This document shows, one piece after another, positions 1 through 8,695 of a DNA stretch of 64,000 bases. A program made the position numbers and the translations under genes. This DNA comes from Pelagimonas sp017744045 (lineage in GTDB: Bacteria > Pseudomonadota > Alphaproteobacteria > Rhodobacterales > Rhodobacteraceae). The notes beneath the pieces are model-generated. The model had not been told where the DNA came from. It searched no databases and worked only from the letters and a program-made list of their open reading frames with translations. The DNA is taken from NCBI RefSeq assembly GCF_017744045.1, contig NZ_JAGHRD010000017.1; one strand, written 5' to 3'. Numbering within the stretch: position 1 is the first letter of the stretch; each line of letters begins with the position of its first letter.

Positions 1-39
1 CCACCCACCCGCCCCGTCTCTCAAGGGGGCAGGGGCATG

Positions 40-900
40 TCAGGCAATCAGGCGGCGCATCTTTTCCAGCTCGTCTGGCAATTGCCGCGCGCTGATATCG
101 GCCTCGCGTACAAGCGCGTCAAAATGGCTGGTGATGGCGGAAATCCGGTTGGTGTCGCGAAACACCAGATAGTTGCGCCCCATATAAAGCACGGCCAGAA
201 GCGGGCCAAACACGGTAATTGGGGCGGAATAGAGCTGGCGCGCGCAGAACAGATAGACGCGCAGGCGCGGATAGAGCGATTGGCACAGCGCAATCCAGTG
301 ATCACATTGCGCCTGCCGTATGTCTGCGGGCAGACCGGAATAGTATCCGGTTCCTGATAGAAAACTCTCTAACTCATGATAGGGAATGCAGATTTCGTAA
401 TCCGAGCGTGATTGCCGCATCCAGTCCAACCGTTCCTCGGAACTGGCAATCGCCTGGTCAGCAGAGCGGCCCAGATGGGGTTCATATTCCCATTCCAGCA
501 CAGCTTTGGTTTTCAACATATCTGGCAAAAGCGCCGGGACATGGCGGATTTTGTAACCTTCCGCCTCCTGGTGCCAGGCAAAGATGGTTTCATCGACCAG
601 AGCGCGCGGCGCGTCGGTCATGGTGAGGCTGGTGGCAACCAGATCGGCGGCGTTTTCGGGCCGGTCGGACAGGCCCAGCAGCCAATCGGTAGAGACACTC
701 AAAGCCTGCGCGCAACTGCCAACCAGATGCGCATTGGGCAGGCGCGCACCATCATCCGACAAGAGCTGCGAAATCGTCGAGCGATCCACACCGATATCGC
801 GCGCCAAGGAGGTCTGATTGGCTCCGACCTGTGACAGCGCCTCTTGCAGGCGGGTGCGGAACAGCAGGGCGCGGTCACGTTTGTCGATAAAAATTCCCAT
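40..900 (-). CDS. XRE-family transcriptional regulator with unrecognised C-terminal domain
   Basis: The 286-residue protein begins with a helix-turn-helix domain of the phage-repressor type at about residues 17-79 (SLARDIGVDRSTISQLL is the recognition-helix region). A roughly 200-residue C-terminal part follows that I cannot assign; it could bind a ligand or mediate oligomerisation. The gene is divergent from a fatty acid desaturase and the two start codons are about 100 bp apart, so it may control that gene and itself. That link is inference from position only. The start ATG at 900 is the natural one because the HTH domain begins shortly after it. The DNA-binding call is firm; the target and the signal are unknown. 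Confidence 0.85.
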   Translation of the reverse strand: MGIFIDKRDRALLFRTRLQEALSQVGANQTSLARDIGVDRSTISQLLSDDGARLPNAHLVGSCAQALSVSTDWLLGLSDRPENAADLVATSLTMTDAPRALVDETIFAWHQEAEGYKIRHVPALLPDMLKTKAVLEWEYEPHLGRSADQAIASSEERLDWMRQSRSDYEICIPYHELESFLSGTGYYSGLPADIRQAQCDHWIALCQSLYPRLRVYLFCARQLYSAPITVFGPLLAVLYMGRNYLVFRDTNRISAITSHFDALVREADISARQLPDELEKMRRLIA

Positions 901-1002
901 TGGGGATAAATATCACGGATCCCTCATTTTGTTAACAGAATGCTGAATACCTTTGGCCGCGCTGCGCTGGTAACGGTTTCGTGAGTAGAGACCGGAGACA
1001 AA
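901..1002. promoter_or_regulatory. Divergent promoter region, XRE regulator / desaturase
   Basis: This is the only non-coding DNA between the two divergent start codons, so it must hold both promoters. A GGAGACA-type ribosome site lies just before the desaturase ATG. No operator is proven; GTTAAC near 932 and GGTAAC near 970 are the only similar short words I noticed. Confidence 0.4.
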
Positions 1003-1941
1003 ATGGCACCCCCCAAATTGGCAAAACATAGGCGGCCCCGGTGGCGGGATTGGCATCGGCAGGTCGAATGGCCAACTCTTGTCATGCTGGGCCTGTGCTA
1101 TGGCGGTTGGGTCTGGGGCATGACGGGTTTGACCGAAATCTCGCTGCTGCTGGCAATGGTCTGTGTGACCCTAAGCACAGCCTTGCATTCGTCGCTGTCT
1201 CATGAGGCGTTACACGGCCATCCGACATCGTCGCCAGTTTTCAATGCCTTACTTGTCTTTCCCGCCTTGTCGGTAACCGTCCCCTATTTGCGGTTCAAGG
1301 ACACGCATATGGCGCATCACCGCGACTCTATCCTGACCGATCCCTATGATGACCCGGAAAGCAACTATTGGGACCCGGCAGTTTGGGGGCAGCTTGCCCC
1401 ATGGCAGCAGCGCGTCTTGCAGGCCAATAACACCTTAGCGGGCCGATTGCTGATTGGTCCCGCGTTGGGCAGCATCGCCTTTATCCTGCAGGATATGCGT
1501 GCCATCGCAACAGGTGATCGCCGGGTGCTGTTGGGGTGGCTCTTGCATATCCCAGCACTGGCCCTTGTGCTCTGGTGGATGTCTGCGGTTGCGCTCATGC
1601 CGCTTTGGGCCTGGAGTATTTGTGTCTATGCGGCGTTGGCCATCTTGAAGATCAGAACGTTTTTAGAGCATCGCGCCCATGACATTGCATCGGGGCGCAC
1701 CGTGATCATTGAGGACAAAGGGATTTTGTCCTGGCTCTTTCTCAACAACAATCTGCATGTGGTCCACCACATGCATGCCACGATGCCGTGGTACAGGCTG
1801 CCGCAGATGTATTACGCCAACAAAGACAGGTATCTCAGCCGCAACAAAGGGTATTTATACAGCTCTTATAGCGATATTTTTCGGCGCTATCTGCTTCGCC
1901 CCAAAGATCCGGTACCCCATCCGCTATGGCCGTTTCGGTAG
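1003..1941 (+). CDS. Membrane fatty acid desaturase family protein
   Basis: A 312-residue integral membrane di-iron enzyme. The histidine boxes of the desaturase/hydroxylase superfamily are present: H62..H67..H71-G-H73 (HSSLSHEALHGH), HMAHH at 102-106, EHRAH near 222 and HVVHH at 252-256. Hydrophobic segments lie at about 28-60, 78-95 and 175-215. Members introduce double bonds into acyl chains, or hydroxylate or ketolate carotenoids, using O2 and an electron donor. The exact substrate cannot be read from sequence. Its stop codon abuts the stop of the convergent ackA gene with no spacer. The neighbouring XRE regulator may control it. Family assignment is firm, substrate is open. Confidence 0.88.
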   Translation: MAPPKLAKHRRPRWRDWHRQVEWPTLVMLGLCYGGWVWGMTGLTEISLLLAMVCVTLSTALHSSLSHEALHGHPTSSPVFNALLVFPALSVTVPYLRFKDTHMAHHRDSILTDPYDDPESNYWDPAVWGQLAPWQQRVLQANNTLAGRLLIGPALGSIAFILQDMRAIATGDRRVLLGWLLHIPALALVLWWMSAVALMPLWAWSICVYAALAILKIRTFLEHRAHDIASGRTVIIEDKGILSWLFLNNNLHVVHHMHATMPWYRLPQMYYANKDRYLSRNKGYLYSSYSDIFRRYLLRPKDPVPHPLWPFR

Positions 1942-3114
1942 TCACAGCAACCGGGCGGCTGCCCGTGCGATCACCAACTCTTCGTTTGTGGGGATCACCA
2001 TGACGGGCACCCGGCTGTTATCGGTGCTGATGCGCGGATCGGGTGCGGCGTTGCGGGCATCGTCCATCTCGATCCCGAGCCACCCCAGACCGGCGCAGAT
2101 CTGTGCGCGAATGGCTGCGGCATTCTCTCCGATCCCCCCGGTAAAGACCAAACCATCCAGCCCCTGCATCGCCGCCGCCAGACTGCCGATTTCCATGCGA
2201 ATACGGGTACAGAAATAGTCAATCGCCTGCGCGGCTTCGACCGCATCGGAGGCGAGCAGGCTGCGCATGTCATTGCTGATCCCTGACAACCCCAACAGCC
2301 CGGATTCTGTGTAAAGCAGGTCAGAAATCTGCGCGGCGCTCATGTTTTCTTCGCTCATGAGGTAAAGCAGCACGCCCGGGTCGATCTGTCCGGGGCGGGT
2401 GCCCATGGCGACGCCATCCAAAGGCGAAAACCCCATGGTCGAGGCCACGGATTTACCGCCATGGATCCCACAGATCGAAGCCCCATTGCCCAGATGCGCC
2501 ACTGCCACGCGCCCGGCATGTAACGCCGGATCAATCTCGGCCACGGCACCCGAGATGAATTCATAGCTTGATCCGTGAAACCCGTAGCGGCGCACACCCT
2601 TGTCGTAATAGGCACGCGGCAGGCCATAGGTGTCCTGCACAAAGCTGTGTTGACGATGAAAAGCCGTGTCAAAACAGGCAACCTGACGCGCCTCGGGAAA
2701 GGCCGCAATCGCGGCGGCAATTCCGGCAAGGTTATGCGGCTGGTGCAAGGGGGCCAAGGGCACAAAGCTTTCCAAGCGGCTCAGCACATCATCCGTGATC
2801 TCGACCGGGGCGGAAAACTCGGCCCCGCCATGCACGATGCGATGGCCAACCGCCTGAATACGTGCCTCGGGGAAATAGGCGGCGATTTGATCCAAAGACG
2901 CCTGAACCGCACCGACATGATTGGCTGCCTGCTCTGGGCTGAGCTCAGCAAAGGCCAAGGTTTCGTCGGCGGCATCCTTGACCTTGATGGTCGCAGCACC
3001 GCCGATTTGATCAATGAGCCCCGTCAGAACCGCCACCGGATCAGTCGCCGTTTCGAACAGCCCGAACTTCAAAGACGAAGATCCGGCATTCAGGGTCAGT
3101 ACGTGGCTCATCAA
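1942..3114 (-). CDS. ackA: Acetate kinase
   Basis: Transfers phosphate between acetyl phosphate and ADP, in the cytoplasm. The 390-residue length and the motifs are standard for the family: N-terminal LNAGSSSLKFGLF, central FDTAFH, GNGASICG, and the C-terminal adenine-site motif TGGIGENA. It follows the MaoC-PTA fusion gene with only 2 bp between them, so the two are co-transcribed and together interconvert acetyl-CoA and acetate with ATP. A second in-frame Met follows the first (MMSH), so the start is uncertain by one codon. Confidence 0.96.
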   Translation of the reverse strand: MMSHVLTLNAGSSSLKFGLFETATDPVAVLTGLIDQIGGAATIKVKDAADETLAFAELSPEQAANHVGAVQASLDQIAAYFPEARIQAVGHRIVHGGAEFSAPVEITDDVLSRLESFVPLAPLHQPHNLAGIAAAIAAFPEARQVACFDTAFHRQHSFVQDTYGLPRAYYDKGVRRYGFHGSSYEFISGAVAEIDPALHAGRVAVAHLGNGASICGIHGGKSVASTMGFSPLDGVAMGTRPGQIDPGVLLYLMSEENMSAAQISDLLYTESGLLGLSGISNDMRSLLASDAVEAAQAIDYFCTRIRMEIGSLAAAMQGLDGLVFTGGIGENAAAIRAQICAGLGWLGIEMDDARNAAPDPRISTDNSRVPVMVIPTNEELVIARAAARLL

Positions 3115-3116
3115 AT

Positions 3117-4499
3117 TTATCCCTTCAGACGCTCATGGTGCAGTGCCGCAACGGCACAGGACGCCAGTCGCGCCATGTCGTCATCCGCCCGCGAATTCAG
3201 GATCACCGGAACCCGCGCACCCAGAACCACACCGGCGCTTTCGGCATGGCTAAGATAGGCGAGTTGTTTGGCAAGCATATTGCCAGCGTCCAGATTCGGT
3301 ACGACCAGAATGTCCGCCTGACCGGCCACCGGAGAGATGATGCCTTTGGTGCGCGCCGCGGCGATATCCACCGCATTGTCCATTGCCAAAGGTCCATCCA
3401 CCAGCCCGCCGGTGATCTGGCCGCGATCCGCCATCTTGGACAGCAGTGCGGCGTCGATCGACGAGGGAAGATCGGGATTCACGGTTTCCACAGCCGACAA
3501 AACACCAACCTTGGGCTCGGCAATGCCAAGGCTCAGCGCCAGATCAATGGCGTTCTGGGTGATGTCGACCTTGGTTTTGAGGTCGGGCGCGATATTGATC
3601 GCGGCATCGGTGACCAGCAAAGGATGCGCCAGCCCCGGCACATCCATCACGAACACATGGGTAAAGCGCCGCCCCATGCGCAGGCCTGTCTGTTTGTCCA
3701 AAAGCGGGCGCAGCAGCATATCGGTGTGCAAATGCCCTTTCATCAGGGCCTTGGCGCGCCCCTCATGCACCAGTTCCACCGCTCGACGCGCGCAGCCGCG
3801 ATGATCTTTGATGTCGATGATTTCGATATTGTCGAGCGTTTGGCCCATGTCCCGCGCGGTGGCTGTGATCTTGTCCGCATCCCCGAGCAGGATCGGGTCG
3901 ATCAGCGTGTGCTCCCGCGCCAAAAGAGCCCCACCCAGCGAATTGGGATCTTCGGGGCAGACCACCGCCGTGGCCAAAGCGTCCAGCGGTTCGGCCTTGG
4001 CCAGCAGTTTTTCAAAATGGCGATGCCGTTGCACCACAAGGCCGGGCAAGTCATGGCTGTCATATTCCACCTTGCGGCGTGGGGCCATGACTTCGGCCCA
4101 GCCATCCAAAACGACGGCACCATCACGCACCCGGCGCACTTCGGTCGATAGGGTTACGGTGCCCTCTTTTTCGTTCTTGTCGGTGACGATCACCCGGCTC
4201 AGCAATTCATCTCCGGCATGGGCGCGATTGTGGAAATGAAAATTCTGCGAGCGATACAGCGTCCCGGCACCGGGCAGCACATTGCCCAGAACCGCAGAAA
4301 TCAAGGCCCCGACAAACATCCCGGGCAGGATCGCCTCGGGGTGGCCATCGGCATCGCCATCCGCGTCATACATATGCATGGGATTGTGATTGCCCGACAC
4401 ATTGGCAAAGACGATCATGTCATCCTGCGTGCACAGCCTTTGCAGCTCGGCGCTGTCTCCGATGGTCAGCTCGTCAAATGTCTTATTCTCTATCAGCAT
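3117..4499 (-). CDS. MaoC-like domain fused to phosphate acetyl/butyryltransferase
   Basis: A 460-residue two-domain protein. Residues about 5-140 are a MaoC hot-dog domain (R-hydratase type) and residues about 165-460 are a phosphate acyltransferase of the PTA/PTB family, which makes acetyl phosphate from acetyl-CoA for the adjacent AckA. The usual MaoC catalytic signature GDxNPxH reads G36-N37-H38-N39-P40-M41-H42: the catalytic Asp position is Asn while the His is kept. Hydratase activity is therefore doubtful and the domain may only bind acyl-CoA. I chose the ATG at 4499, which has AGGTG upstream, over a GTG three codons earlier. Such fusions are annotated as bifunctional enoyl-CoA hydratase/phosphate acetyltransferase. 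Confidence 0.9.
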   Translation of the reverse strand: MLIENKTFDELTIGDSAELQRLCTQDDMIVFANVSGNHNPMHMYDADGDADGHPEAILPGMFVGALISAVLGNVLPGAGTLYRSQNFHFHNRAHAGDELLSRVIVTDKNEKEGTVTLSTEVRRVRDGAVVLDGWAEVMAPRRKVEYDSHDLPGLVVQRHRHFEKLLAKAEPLDALATAVVCPEDPNSLGGALLAREHTLIDPILLGDADKITATARDMGQTLDNIEIIDIKDHRGCARRAVELVHEGRAKALMKGHLHTDMLLRPLLDKQTGLRMGRRFTHVFVMDVPGLAHPLLVTDAAINIAPDLKTKVDITQNAIDLALSLGIAEPKVGVLSAVETVNPDLPSSIDAALLSKMADRGQITGGLVDGPLAMDNAVDIAAARTKGIISPVAGQADILVVPNLDAGNMLAKQLAYLSHAESAGVVLGARVPVILNSRADDDMARLASCAVAALHHERLKG

Positions 4500-4708
4500 C
4501 CGTTTCACCTGTTACGGCCCGTATTTGGAGCCTAGTCGGGCGTAGATTTACGCCTATCCCTGTCAAAGGAAACCAGGATCGCAACGATTTTGTTACGTCA
4601 CCCGGCATGACCGCCTTGCGCTGCCCGCATAACACGCAAGAGCCAAACAATTTGCACCTGACAGAAATCCTTACTTGAATTTCGCGTTTGCATGGGCAAC
4701 CTGCGGGC

Positions 4709-5323
4709 ATGAAAAGTTTTAATTGTCCCAATTGCGGGAACCAGGTCGAACAGGCTCTGGATATTATTAAAATGACGACCTGCACCTCGTGTGGGACTTC
4801 GCTGTTTTTGGCGGATGACAGGGCACTGACCGCCGGGCAGGGCGGTGAGATGCATGATACGCCCTTGCTGTTTGGCATTGGCGACCAGGTTGTTCTGGGC
4901 AGTTTCCGCATCGATATTTACGGCCATGCCCGTTACTCCTATGGGCGCGGCTTTTGGGATGAATTCTGGGGCGTGGATGGGCGCGGCGATCCTTATTGGG
5001 TCTCTGTTGATGAGGGCGATATCGTCCTGCAAGAGGCCTGCCCCAAGAAAGGCGGCCCGCGCATTTCGGGCCAGCCCCGTTTGGGCGAAAAGGTCATGTT
5101 TGAGCGCCGCACCTATCGCGTGAACGAAATCGAGACCGCCGAATGTGTGGCCGTGCGCGGCAGTTTTGACGAACAGATCGATGTTGGCGACACTCATACT
5201 TTCCTCAATGCCACCAACCAATCGGGCGAGCTGTTATCCGGTGAATTCTGGGATGGCGGGGAAAAGTGGTTCCAGGGCGACTGGTATGACCCGTTTGAGA
5301 TCAAAGTGGTGAGGGGAACATGA
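4709..5323 (+). CDS. DUF4178 protein with N-terminal zinc ribbon
   Basis: About 204 residues. It begins with a CPNC...CTSC zinc ribbon (first 30 residues), followed by one DUF4178 module rich in aromatic residues (YGRGFWDEFWGV, YWVSVDEGD). No membrane segment is seen. It is the first gene of a tight operon with a second DUF4178 protein (4-bp overlap), a tiny membrane peptide, a DUF350 protein and a membrane spermidine synthase. DUF4178 has no firm biochemical function; its recurrent company with DUF350 and spermidine synthase genes suggests a role linked to polyamines or the envelope. The start is uncertain: ATG 4709 has a poor ribosome site, and an in-frame TTG lies at 4688. Confidence 0.75.
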   Translation: MKSFNCPNCGNQVEQALDIIKMTTCTSCGTSLFLADDRALTAGQGGEMHDTPLLFGIGDQVVLGSFRIDIYGHARYSYGRGFWDEFWGVDGRGDPYWVSVDEGDIVLQEACPKKGGPRISGQPRLGEKVMFERRTYRVNEIETAECVAVRGSFDEQIDVGDTHTFLNATNQSGELLSGEFWDGGEKWFQGDWYDPFEIKVVRGT

Positions 5324-6612
5324 CCCGCAGCGGCGATCTGACAACGATTAACTGCACCTCTTGCGGTGCTGGCCTTGATGTTCTGGGCGGCGGGCGTGTG
5401 ACCGTGCATGTCTGCCCCTATTGTGGCTCTGAACTGGACGCGCAAGAGGATTACAAAGTCCTGCGCACCTTTGCCGACCTGAAACGCCCTGACACCCCGT
5501 TCAAACTGGGGATGAAGGGCAAGATCCTCGATGTGGAATACACGGTGATCGGCACGCTGGAGCATAAGGAAACCTATGCTGGGCAGACCTGGACCTGGAT
5601 CGACCACCAGCTGTTTTCGCCCACCCATGGCTATGCCTATCTGACGCTGGATGATGGGCATGTGACCTTTTCGCGCCGCTATCGTGGGCCCGGTTGGATT
5701 TCCGAAAGCCAGGTGGAACGCTCTGAGGCACCGCCAGCCATTCAGGTCAAAGGGGAGCGTTTCAAATACTACGAGACCTCGACCAGCGAAGTGACCTTTG
5801 CCGAGGGCGAATTCACCTGGGCGGTTCGGATTGGCGACAAAAGCACCACGGTCAGCGCCATGTCTGACGATGCGATGCTGGGCTTTTCCACCACCGATAA
5901 AGAACGCGAAGTCTATCGCACCACCTATTTGCCCCGCGACGAGATCGCCAAAAGCTTTGGGGTTGAACTGCCCAAGCTGAGCAAGAAAGTGCATCCTTTG
6001 ATGCCGTTCTCGGGGGGGGAGAACTTCAAATTCGTCCGCAACATGTCAGCGCTTTTTGCGCTGCTCTGCATCATCATTTCCTTTGTGATGGGGCTGAGCG
6101 GCGGGCGCACCATTGTCTCCGAAGTGGGCCTGCCGGTGGTTGGCCTGCCGGTCGAGATCCCATTTGAAGTCACACAAACCAACAAGCTTTTGGAAATCGC
6201 CCTGTCCGGGGATGTGTCCAACAGCTGGGCCAGCATTGGCTTTACCGTGCAGGACCCGGATGGCGAGATTCTGTTTGGCGCTGGGCGCGTGATGGAGCGT
6301 TACCACGGCTGGGATGATGGCAATTGGTCCGAAGGCACGGGCAAGGCCAATCTGCGCTTTGTGCCTGAAAAGGCGGGGACCTATCAGATCAATCTCGGCG
6401 AGGCTGAAAGCGGCATCTGGACCGGTGCGGCCAAGCGCGACCAACCCAAACAGGCGATCAGCCGTCTGGATCTGCGCATTCGCGAAGGTCAGATGAGCGG
6501 CGTCTTGCCCTTCTGGGCGGCGATCCTGTTTGGCGGCGTTGCGATCTGGCAATTCGTCCGCCGCTGGCGCCACAAAAGCAAACGCTGGGCCGGAGGCGAT
6601 TGGGATGATTGA
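5320..6612 (+). CDS. DUF4178 protein, larger, membrane-anchored
   Basis: A 430-residue protein. A zinc ribbon (CTSC...CPYC) lies in the first 35 residues and a DUF4178 module at about 50-200. A hydrophobic segment near 243-262 (MSALFALLCIIISFVMGL) precedes a beta-rich region of about 200 residues likely outside the membrane, and a second membrane segment lies near 395-412. The topology suggests a cytoplasmic DUF4178 head and an exported domain held between two helices. Its start overlaps the previous stop by 4 bp, so translation is probably coupled. Function unknown; context as for its neighbour. Confidence 0.78.
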   Translation: MTRSGDLTTINCTSCGAGLDVLGGGRVTVHVCPYCGSELDAQEDYKVLRTFADLKRPDTPFKLGMKGKILDVEYTVIGTLEHKETYAGQTWTWIDHQLFSPTHGYAYLTLDDGHVTFSRRYRGPGWISESQVERSEAPPAIQVKGERFKYYETSTSEVTFAEGEFTWAVRIGDKSTTVSAMSDDAMLGFSTTDKEREVYRTTYLPRDEIAKSFGVELPKLSKKVHPLMPFSGGENFKFVRNMSALFALLCIIISFVMGLSGGRTIVSEVGLPVVGLPVEIPFEVTQTNKLLEIALSGDVSNSWASIGFTVQDPDGEILFGAGRVMERYHGWDDGNWSEGTGKANLRFVPEKAGTYQINLGEAESGIWTGAAKRDQPKQAISRLDLRIREGQMSGVLPFWAAILFGGVAIWQFVRRWRHKSKRWAGGDWDD

Positions 6613-6633
6613 TCGGGAATTTGGAGGCAAATC

Positions 6634-6807
6634 ATGAATTTGTTTCGCATCGTCTTTTTGTCCGCGTCGGGCCTTTTGGTCGCCGGATCAACCTATCTTG
6701 GCTATCAAGGGGTCGGCGGCGCTAGCAACGATCTCGACAAAACCGCCTCTGTCCGACAGGGCAGCGGTGGGGGTGGCTATTACTACAGCAACAACCGCGT
6801 AAAATAA
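6634..6807 (+). CDS. 57-residue membrane or exported peptide in the DUF4178 operon
   Basis: This short frame starts at ATG 6634 with TTTGGAGGCAA as a strong ribosome site and ends at TAA 6805. The peptide has one N-terminal hydrophobic helix (about residues 4-26) and then a short polar tail with a Gly/Tyr-rich stretch near the end (GGGGYYYS). It could be a signal-anchor peptide. It fills the gap between the second DUF4178 gene and the DUF350 gene, in the same direction. I do not recognise a family. The good ribosome site and coding-like composition make it likely to be real. Confidence 0.65.
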   Translation: MNLFRIVFLSASGLLVAGSTYLGYQGVGGASNDLDKTASVRQGSGGGGYYYSNNRVK

Positions 6808-6822
6808 CGGGGGCATTTCACA

Positions 6823-7041
6823 ATGTTAGAAGCAATCAACTTTGCCGAGTTCCTTGGCACCATTTTCTACACCTTCCTGGGCATGTTGCTGATGTATGTG
6901 ACCTGGAAAGTTCTGGACTGGATCACACCTTTCCCCATCATGAAAGAGATTGAAGAGGATCAGAACATCGCTCTGGCGGTGGTCATCGGTATGCTCTTTA
7001 TCTCGATCTCGATTATTATCGCGGCCGTCATCGTTTCATGA
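6823..7041 (+). CDS. DUF350-family small membrane protein
   Basis: A 72-residue protein with two hydrophobic helices (about 9-33 and 47-71) joined by a short loop with charged KEIEEDQN, which matches the small DUF350/YjfL family. The molecular role is unknown. It overlaps the start of the spermidine synthase gene by 4 bp (ATGA), so the two are translationally coupled. DUF350 and spermidine synthase genes are frequent neighbours, which supports a shared process at the membrane. Confidence 0.8.
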   Translation: MLEAINFAEFLGTIFYTFLGMLLMYVTWKVLDWITPFPIMKEIEEDQNIALAVVIGMLFISISIIIAAVIVS

Positions 7042-8585
7042 CCACGCCCCCCATTCCCGCGTCGCGCGCGCGGGAAGCCTGGCTCTTGGCGGCGACCTTT
7101 TTGGTGGCCGTTGCAGGGCTGATTTACGAACTGATCGCCGCCACGCTTTCCAGCTATCTGTTAGGAGACTCGATCCGCCAGTTTTCCCTGGTGATCGGGA
7201 TATTTTTGTCTGCCATGGGTGTCGGTGCCTACCTTTCCCGCTTTGTTGCACAGCCCTTGCCCGGGTTTATCTGGGCGCAGATCCTGTTGGGGGTCGTGGG
7301 CGGGTTCATGGCCCCGGCCTTGTTCTTTCACTACGCATTGCTCGGCTCCGTGGCTGCGCCGCTCTATACCATGTTGATCGCGGTTGGCGTGTTGTCGGGG
7401 ATGGAAATCCCGCTGATCACCCGCGCGTTAGAGGCGATTGGCGCCTTTGAGAACCGGTTCGAAAATGTGCTCAGCGTTGATTATGTCGGCGCTCTGGTGG
7501 CCTCGGTCTGTTTTCCGCTGCTGGTTATCCCGCATCTGGGGCTGATGTCGGCCAGCCTTGCCTTTGGAGTGCTCAACCTCTTGGTGGCAGGCCTGTCGAT
7601 CTGGTTGTTTCGCGAACATGTGACGCGCATCATTTTTGCGGTCTGGGCGGTGGCCTTGGTTGGCGCGATTGCCGGGTTGGTCCAATCCGAACGCCTTGTC
7701 GCCATCACCGAAGCGCAGCTGTTCGAAGACGATGTCATCCTGACCGAAGCCACGCCCTATCAGCAGATCACTGTCACCCGCTACCGGGATCGCACACGGC
7801 TTTTCCTCAATCATTCCATCCAGTTCGACAGCCTGGACGAGCACCGCTATCACGAACCGCTGGTGCATCCGGTCATGGCGCTGGCCCCCCGGCGCAACAA
7901 CGTGCTGATCCTCGGCGGTGGCGACGGCATGGCCGTACGTGAGGTGCTGAAATACGAGGATGTGGAAACCATCACTTTGGTCGATCTCGACCCGCGGGTG
8001 ACCGAGATTTTCCGCGATCATGAGGATTTGGCCGCGTTAAACGCACAATCCCTGTCCGACCCGCGTGTGTCGATCCAGAATGGCGACGCTTGGCTGTTCG
8101 TAGAAGGCTCTGAACAGGTTTTTGACGTGATCATCGTCGATCTGCCCGATCCCAAAAACGTGGCCCTCTCCAAACTCTATAGCCGCCAATTCTATGGGTT
8201 GCTGATGGAACGTCTGACCGCGCAGGGGTTGATGGTCACCCAAGCGGGCTCACCCTTTTTTGCACGGCAAGCGTTTTGGTCTGTCGTCACCACGCTTGAA
8301 ACCACCCGCAACCCGCAGGGACCGGGCAAGGAATTGGGGGTCATCCCCTACCATTCCTATGTGCCAAGCTTTGGTGAATGGGGCTTTGTTCTGGCCGGGG
8401 CACATCTGCCCGCAGACCGCACGCCCGCCTTTCCCGAGGGGTTGAAATACCTCAATCCCGAGGTTTGGAAGGCGGCACAGATCTTTGGTGCAGATACCGA
8501 CCGGGTCGAGGCTGAGCCAAATACAATGCAATCGCATCCTTTGGTCGCTTATTACCTGGATGGGTGGGACTATTGGTTCAGATGA
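7038..8585 (+). CDS. speE: Membrane-embedded spermidine synthase-like aminopropyltransferase
   Basis: A 515-residue protein. The N-terminal 215 residues form about seven membrane helices; residues about 230-500 are a spermidine synthase domain that would transfer an aminopropyl group from decarboxylated S-adenosylmethionine to a polyamine. The AdoMet-type binding loop GGGDG starts at residue 293 and the acidic active-site loop is D368-L-P-D371-P. The membrane fusion is a known variant and differs from soluble SpeE of about 290 residues. No AdoMet decarboxylase gene is in this operon, so the aminopropyl donor must be made elsewhere or the substrate is different. Confidence 0.85.
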   Translation: MTTPPIPASRAREAWLLAATFLVAVAGLIYELIAATLSSYLLGDSIRQFSLVIGIFLSAMGVGAYLSRFVAQPLPGFIWAQILLGVVGGFMAPALFFHYALLGSVAAPLYTMLIAVGVLSGMEIPLITRALEAIGAFENRFENVLSVDYVGALVASVCFPLLVIPHLGLMSASLAFGVLNLLVAGLSIWLFREHVTRIIFAVWAVALVGAIAGLVQSERLVAITEAQLFEDDVILTEATPYQQITVTRYRDRTRLFLNHSIQFDSLDEHRYHEPLVHPVMALAPRRNNVLILGGGDGMAVREVLKYEDVETITLVDLDPRVTEIFRDHEDLAALNAQSLSDPRVSIQNGDAWLFVEGSEQVFDVIIVDLPDPKNVALSKLYSRQFYGLLMERLTAQGLMVTQAGSPFFARQAFWSVVTTLETTRNPQGPGKELGVIPYHSYVPSFGEWGFVLAGAHLPADRTPAFPEGLKYLNPEVWKAAQIFGADTDRVEAEPNTMQSHPLVAYYLDGWDYWFR

Positions 8586-8695
8586 CAAAGGGACTTCAAC
8601 CGTAGTATGAATTCGTTAACGACATGATCGTTAAGATTGGGTCACCTGGGTTTGGTTAACGGATCAACCCAGTTGTGCAGCGGTAGGAGTGAAGA

